DNA from: Siniperca chuatsi
Taxonomy: Eukaryota > Chordata > Actinopteri > Centrarchiformes > Sinipercidae
Direction of reading: 5' to 3'
Length of the DNA stretch: 64,000 nt
Assembly (NCBI RefSeq): GCF_020085105.1
Contig: NC_058052.1
Span: 14,336,233-14,400,232, forward strand
In this document: positions 62,219 through 64,000 of the stretch, piece by piece
How the letters are laid out: every line of letters begins with the position of its first letter
Numbering within the stretch: position 1 is the first letter of the stretch
The notes under the pieces: generated by a model
The model's database searches: none
Seen by the model: the letters and a program-made list of their open reading frames with translations, nothing else
What the model was told of the DNA's origin: nothing
Position numbers and translations under genes: made by a program

Positions 62219-64000
62219 ATGGATGAGGTACGGCCTACCAGTGGTGCTCAAGCCCACGGGCTAGTGCCGCTGTTTCCTCCTGGACTGCAGGCTATCTACG
62301 GGGAATGCCGGCGACTTTACCCCGAGCAGGCCAACCCGCTTCAAGTTACAGCCATTGTAAAATATTGGTAGGTACCCGGTTCTGCTGTTGCTGGTCTGAC
62401 ACATCTGTAGGCACTGAGTTTGTGGAACAAGTTTATTGAGTGATGGCTAGACGTTTAGCCAACTGTTAGCTTAGCTGCTAAGCTAACCTTTCAGCTAACT
62501 ACATCCAGGAGCCATAACTTATTGTAGGTAACTGCTACTATGTTTTGGGGAGTTTGAGGATTCAGTATCAAACTATACTAGCTTAATTAGAAAATCTTAA
62601 TTTAAATGTATCTCGTTACTTTTATACAAGTTATGGCCTCCCAGCTAAGCTAACTGTTTACATAGGTGTACTGAAGAGTAAACACAGTCCACTTACAACA
62701 GTAATTTTTGACATGGCCGATGGTTTTCATTTTATGCTTCTCACAGGTTAGGGGGACCAGACCCGTTAGACTACATCAGTATGTATAGGAGTACGGGCTG
62801 TCCAGCTCAGGACATCCAGGAGCATTGGCACTATGTCAGCTTTGGACTGAGTGACCTATATGGGGATAATAGGGTTCATGAGTAAGTACACTAATGTAAC
62901 AACTTGACTTCCAGTTGCAGAGGGGCGTTGGGGAAGTTTCAACACATATTTGATGGGATAGATGAGCTTTGTTGGTCTGTTTCTTTTTCATTTAATTAAT
63001 TTTACATTGTAAAAAACCTGGGAAATCTATACATCACATCAAGCCTTTCTAAGTATGCCAAGTATTTGCTTAAGAGCCCTTTTAAGAGTAGACCACCTAC
63101 TGACTAACATGGCATCTAATGATCCTCTTTTATTCTACAGCATGCTGTTGTTCTTCACAAGCATTGTGATTTTCACAGCCCTCATTTATATAACAAAGGA
63201 ATAATAGTACACCTTCTGATGGTGTGTGTGTGTGTGTTAGATTCACAGGGGCAGATGGACCCAGTGGGTTTGGCTTTGAGCTCACCTTCAGACTCAAAAG
63301 AGAGATGGGAGAAACGGCACCACCAACCTGGCCAGCTGAACTCATGCAAGGCTTGGCTCGTTATGTGTTCCAGTCAGGTAAGTGCACAAAACAAAGCGGT
63401 ACTTGTGTTTTGCATGTTTGCATGGAGTAAGCTACACAATAAAACACCTCAAGGTTAAGACAAGTCATTTAATCTCATACTCTATTGTAAAACAAATTGT
63501 AAACGAGTTTGAACAACTTTATTGTGGACAGTTTTGTAGCAATAATGATTAAGAATTAGGAGAATGCATACTCTTAAAAAGTGTGATAAGGAAACTATTT
63601 AGATTTTATTTGTCATATTAAAAACACCAAACATTTGGTATTAAAAAACAGTTGCATGCTTTTCTTAGTTTAGTTACATTTTTTAGCAATTTTTGAGATA
63701 TTAATTTGGACTCTGGAAATGTCATTGTATGTTATTTTAGACATTTTAAGAAGGAACTGATTAATTGATTAATCAATAAAATAATTGACAGATTAAGAGG
63801 TAATGAAAAACCTTGTTAGTTGCAGTCCTACATTCTTCATCCTTCACCTGGTAAACTTTTGTCAAAGAGTAATCATTTGTGTTTTTCATGTAGTCAGTTT
63901 GTTAATAGTCTAGTAAATGATTTATCTGCGTTGGTTTTGATAGAACAACTCCCTTTTGGCTGCAGTTGGCACGCCTCCTTGTCATGTCTTTGTGAATGTG
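62219..64000 (+). CDS. sufu: Suppressor of fused, first three exons (partial)
   Basis: Exons 62219-62367, 62747-62881 and 63241-63377 encode the first 140 or so residues; the gene continues beyond the right edge. The sequence contains LFPPGLQAIYGECRRLYPEQ, NPLQVTAIVKYWLGGPDPLD, EHWHYVSFGLSDLYGDNRVH, EFTGADGPSGFGFELTFRLK and PPTWPAELMQGLARYVFQS, a near-exact match to the vertebrate SUFU N-terminal domain. SUFU binds GLI transcription factors and holds them inactive in cytoplasm and cilium, restraining Hedgehog signalling. The start gives a short leader (MDEVRPTSGAQAHGLVP). Human SUFU has a longer Pro/Ala-rich leader, so this fish form lacks that tract. All junctions are canonical and in frame. 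Confidence 0.96.
63755..63830. repeat. Fragment of the AT-rich DNA-transposon-like repeat, copy 3
   Basis: CTGATTAATTGATTAATCAA followed by AATTGACAGATTAAGAGGTA and TTGTTAGTTGCAGTCCTA matches one end of the family seen at 5950 and 50299. It lies in sufu intron 3. Confidence 0.55.

Noticed and set aside
63955-64000. Possible fourth sufu exon after the CTGCAG near 63966
   Set aside because: The downstream sequence does not encode the expected SUFU continuation (ENTFCSGDHVSWH-like), so the next exon must be beyond the window.

Overview
The window is vertebrate nuclear DNA, almost certainly from a ray-finned (teleost) fish. Genes are split into many short exons with GT-AG introns (one GC-AG). 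Long CA/GT and GACA microsatellites and several repeat families that I recognise as typical of fish genomes lie between them. Spliced by eye, the proteins match vertebrate families over their full lengths. There are no prokaryotic genes, CRISPR arrays or operons.

Layout. (1) 83-295, minus: first coding exon of a prdm8-like PR-domain gene running off the left edge. (2) 3032-24431, plus: an 18-exon anthrax-toxin-receptor/TEM8-type receptor gene (antxr1-like, 572 aa), head to head with prdm8. (3) 26910-37426, minus: rrp12, 34 exons, 1290 aa, convergent with antxr1. (4) 38672-43876, minus: ubtd1, four coding exons, 235 aa, with a possible alternative first exon. (5) 47128-50098, minus: zdhhc16, ten coding exons, 379 aa. 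(6) 51707-55941, plus: mettl18, two exons, 357 aa, sharing a short divergent promoter with zdhhc16. (7) about 57660-59770, plus: a spliced non-coding transcript whose last exon carries a mir-146 hairpin (mature strand 59318-59340). Its presumptive promoter contains a consensus NF-kappaB site and a TATA-like box. (8) 62219 to the right edge, plus: the first three exons of sufu.

The gene set is a block of conserved synteny. From general knowledge, RRP12, ZDHHC16, UBTD1, MIR146B and SUFU all lie on human 10q24. PRDM8 sits beside ANTXR2 on human 4q21, and METTL18 is on 1q24. The genes do not form one pathway: they cover transcription control (prdm8), matrix adhesion (antxr1), 40S/60S ribosome maturation and export (rrp12), ubiquitin-related regulation (ubtd1), palmitoylation (zdhhc16), histidine methylation of a ribosomal protein (mettl18), innate-immune feedback (mir-146) and Hedgehog signalling (sufu).

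The least routine items are the mir-146 locus with its NF-kappaB-like promoter, the phase-compatible alternative first exon of ubtd1, an overlapping upstream reading frame at the zdhhc16 start, a 29-nt exon carrying the DHHC catalytic motif, a GC-AG intron in antxr1, and several MITE-like inverted-repeat elements. I found no wholly new biological system. All exon boundaries were read by eye from splice signals and reading-frame continuity and were not checked by alignment.
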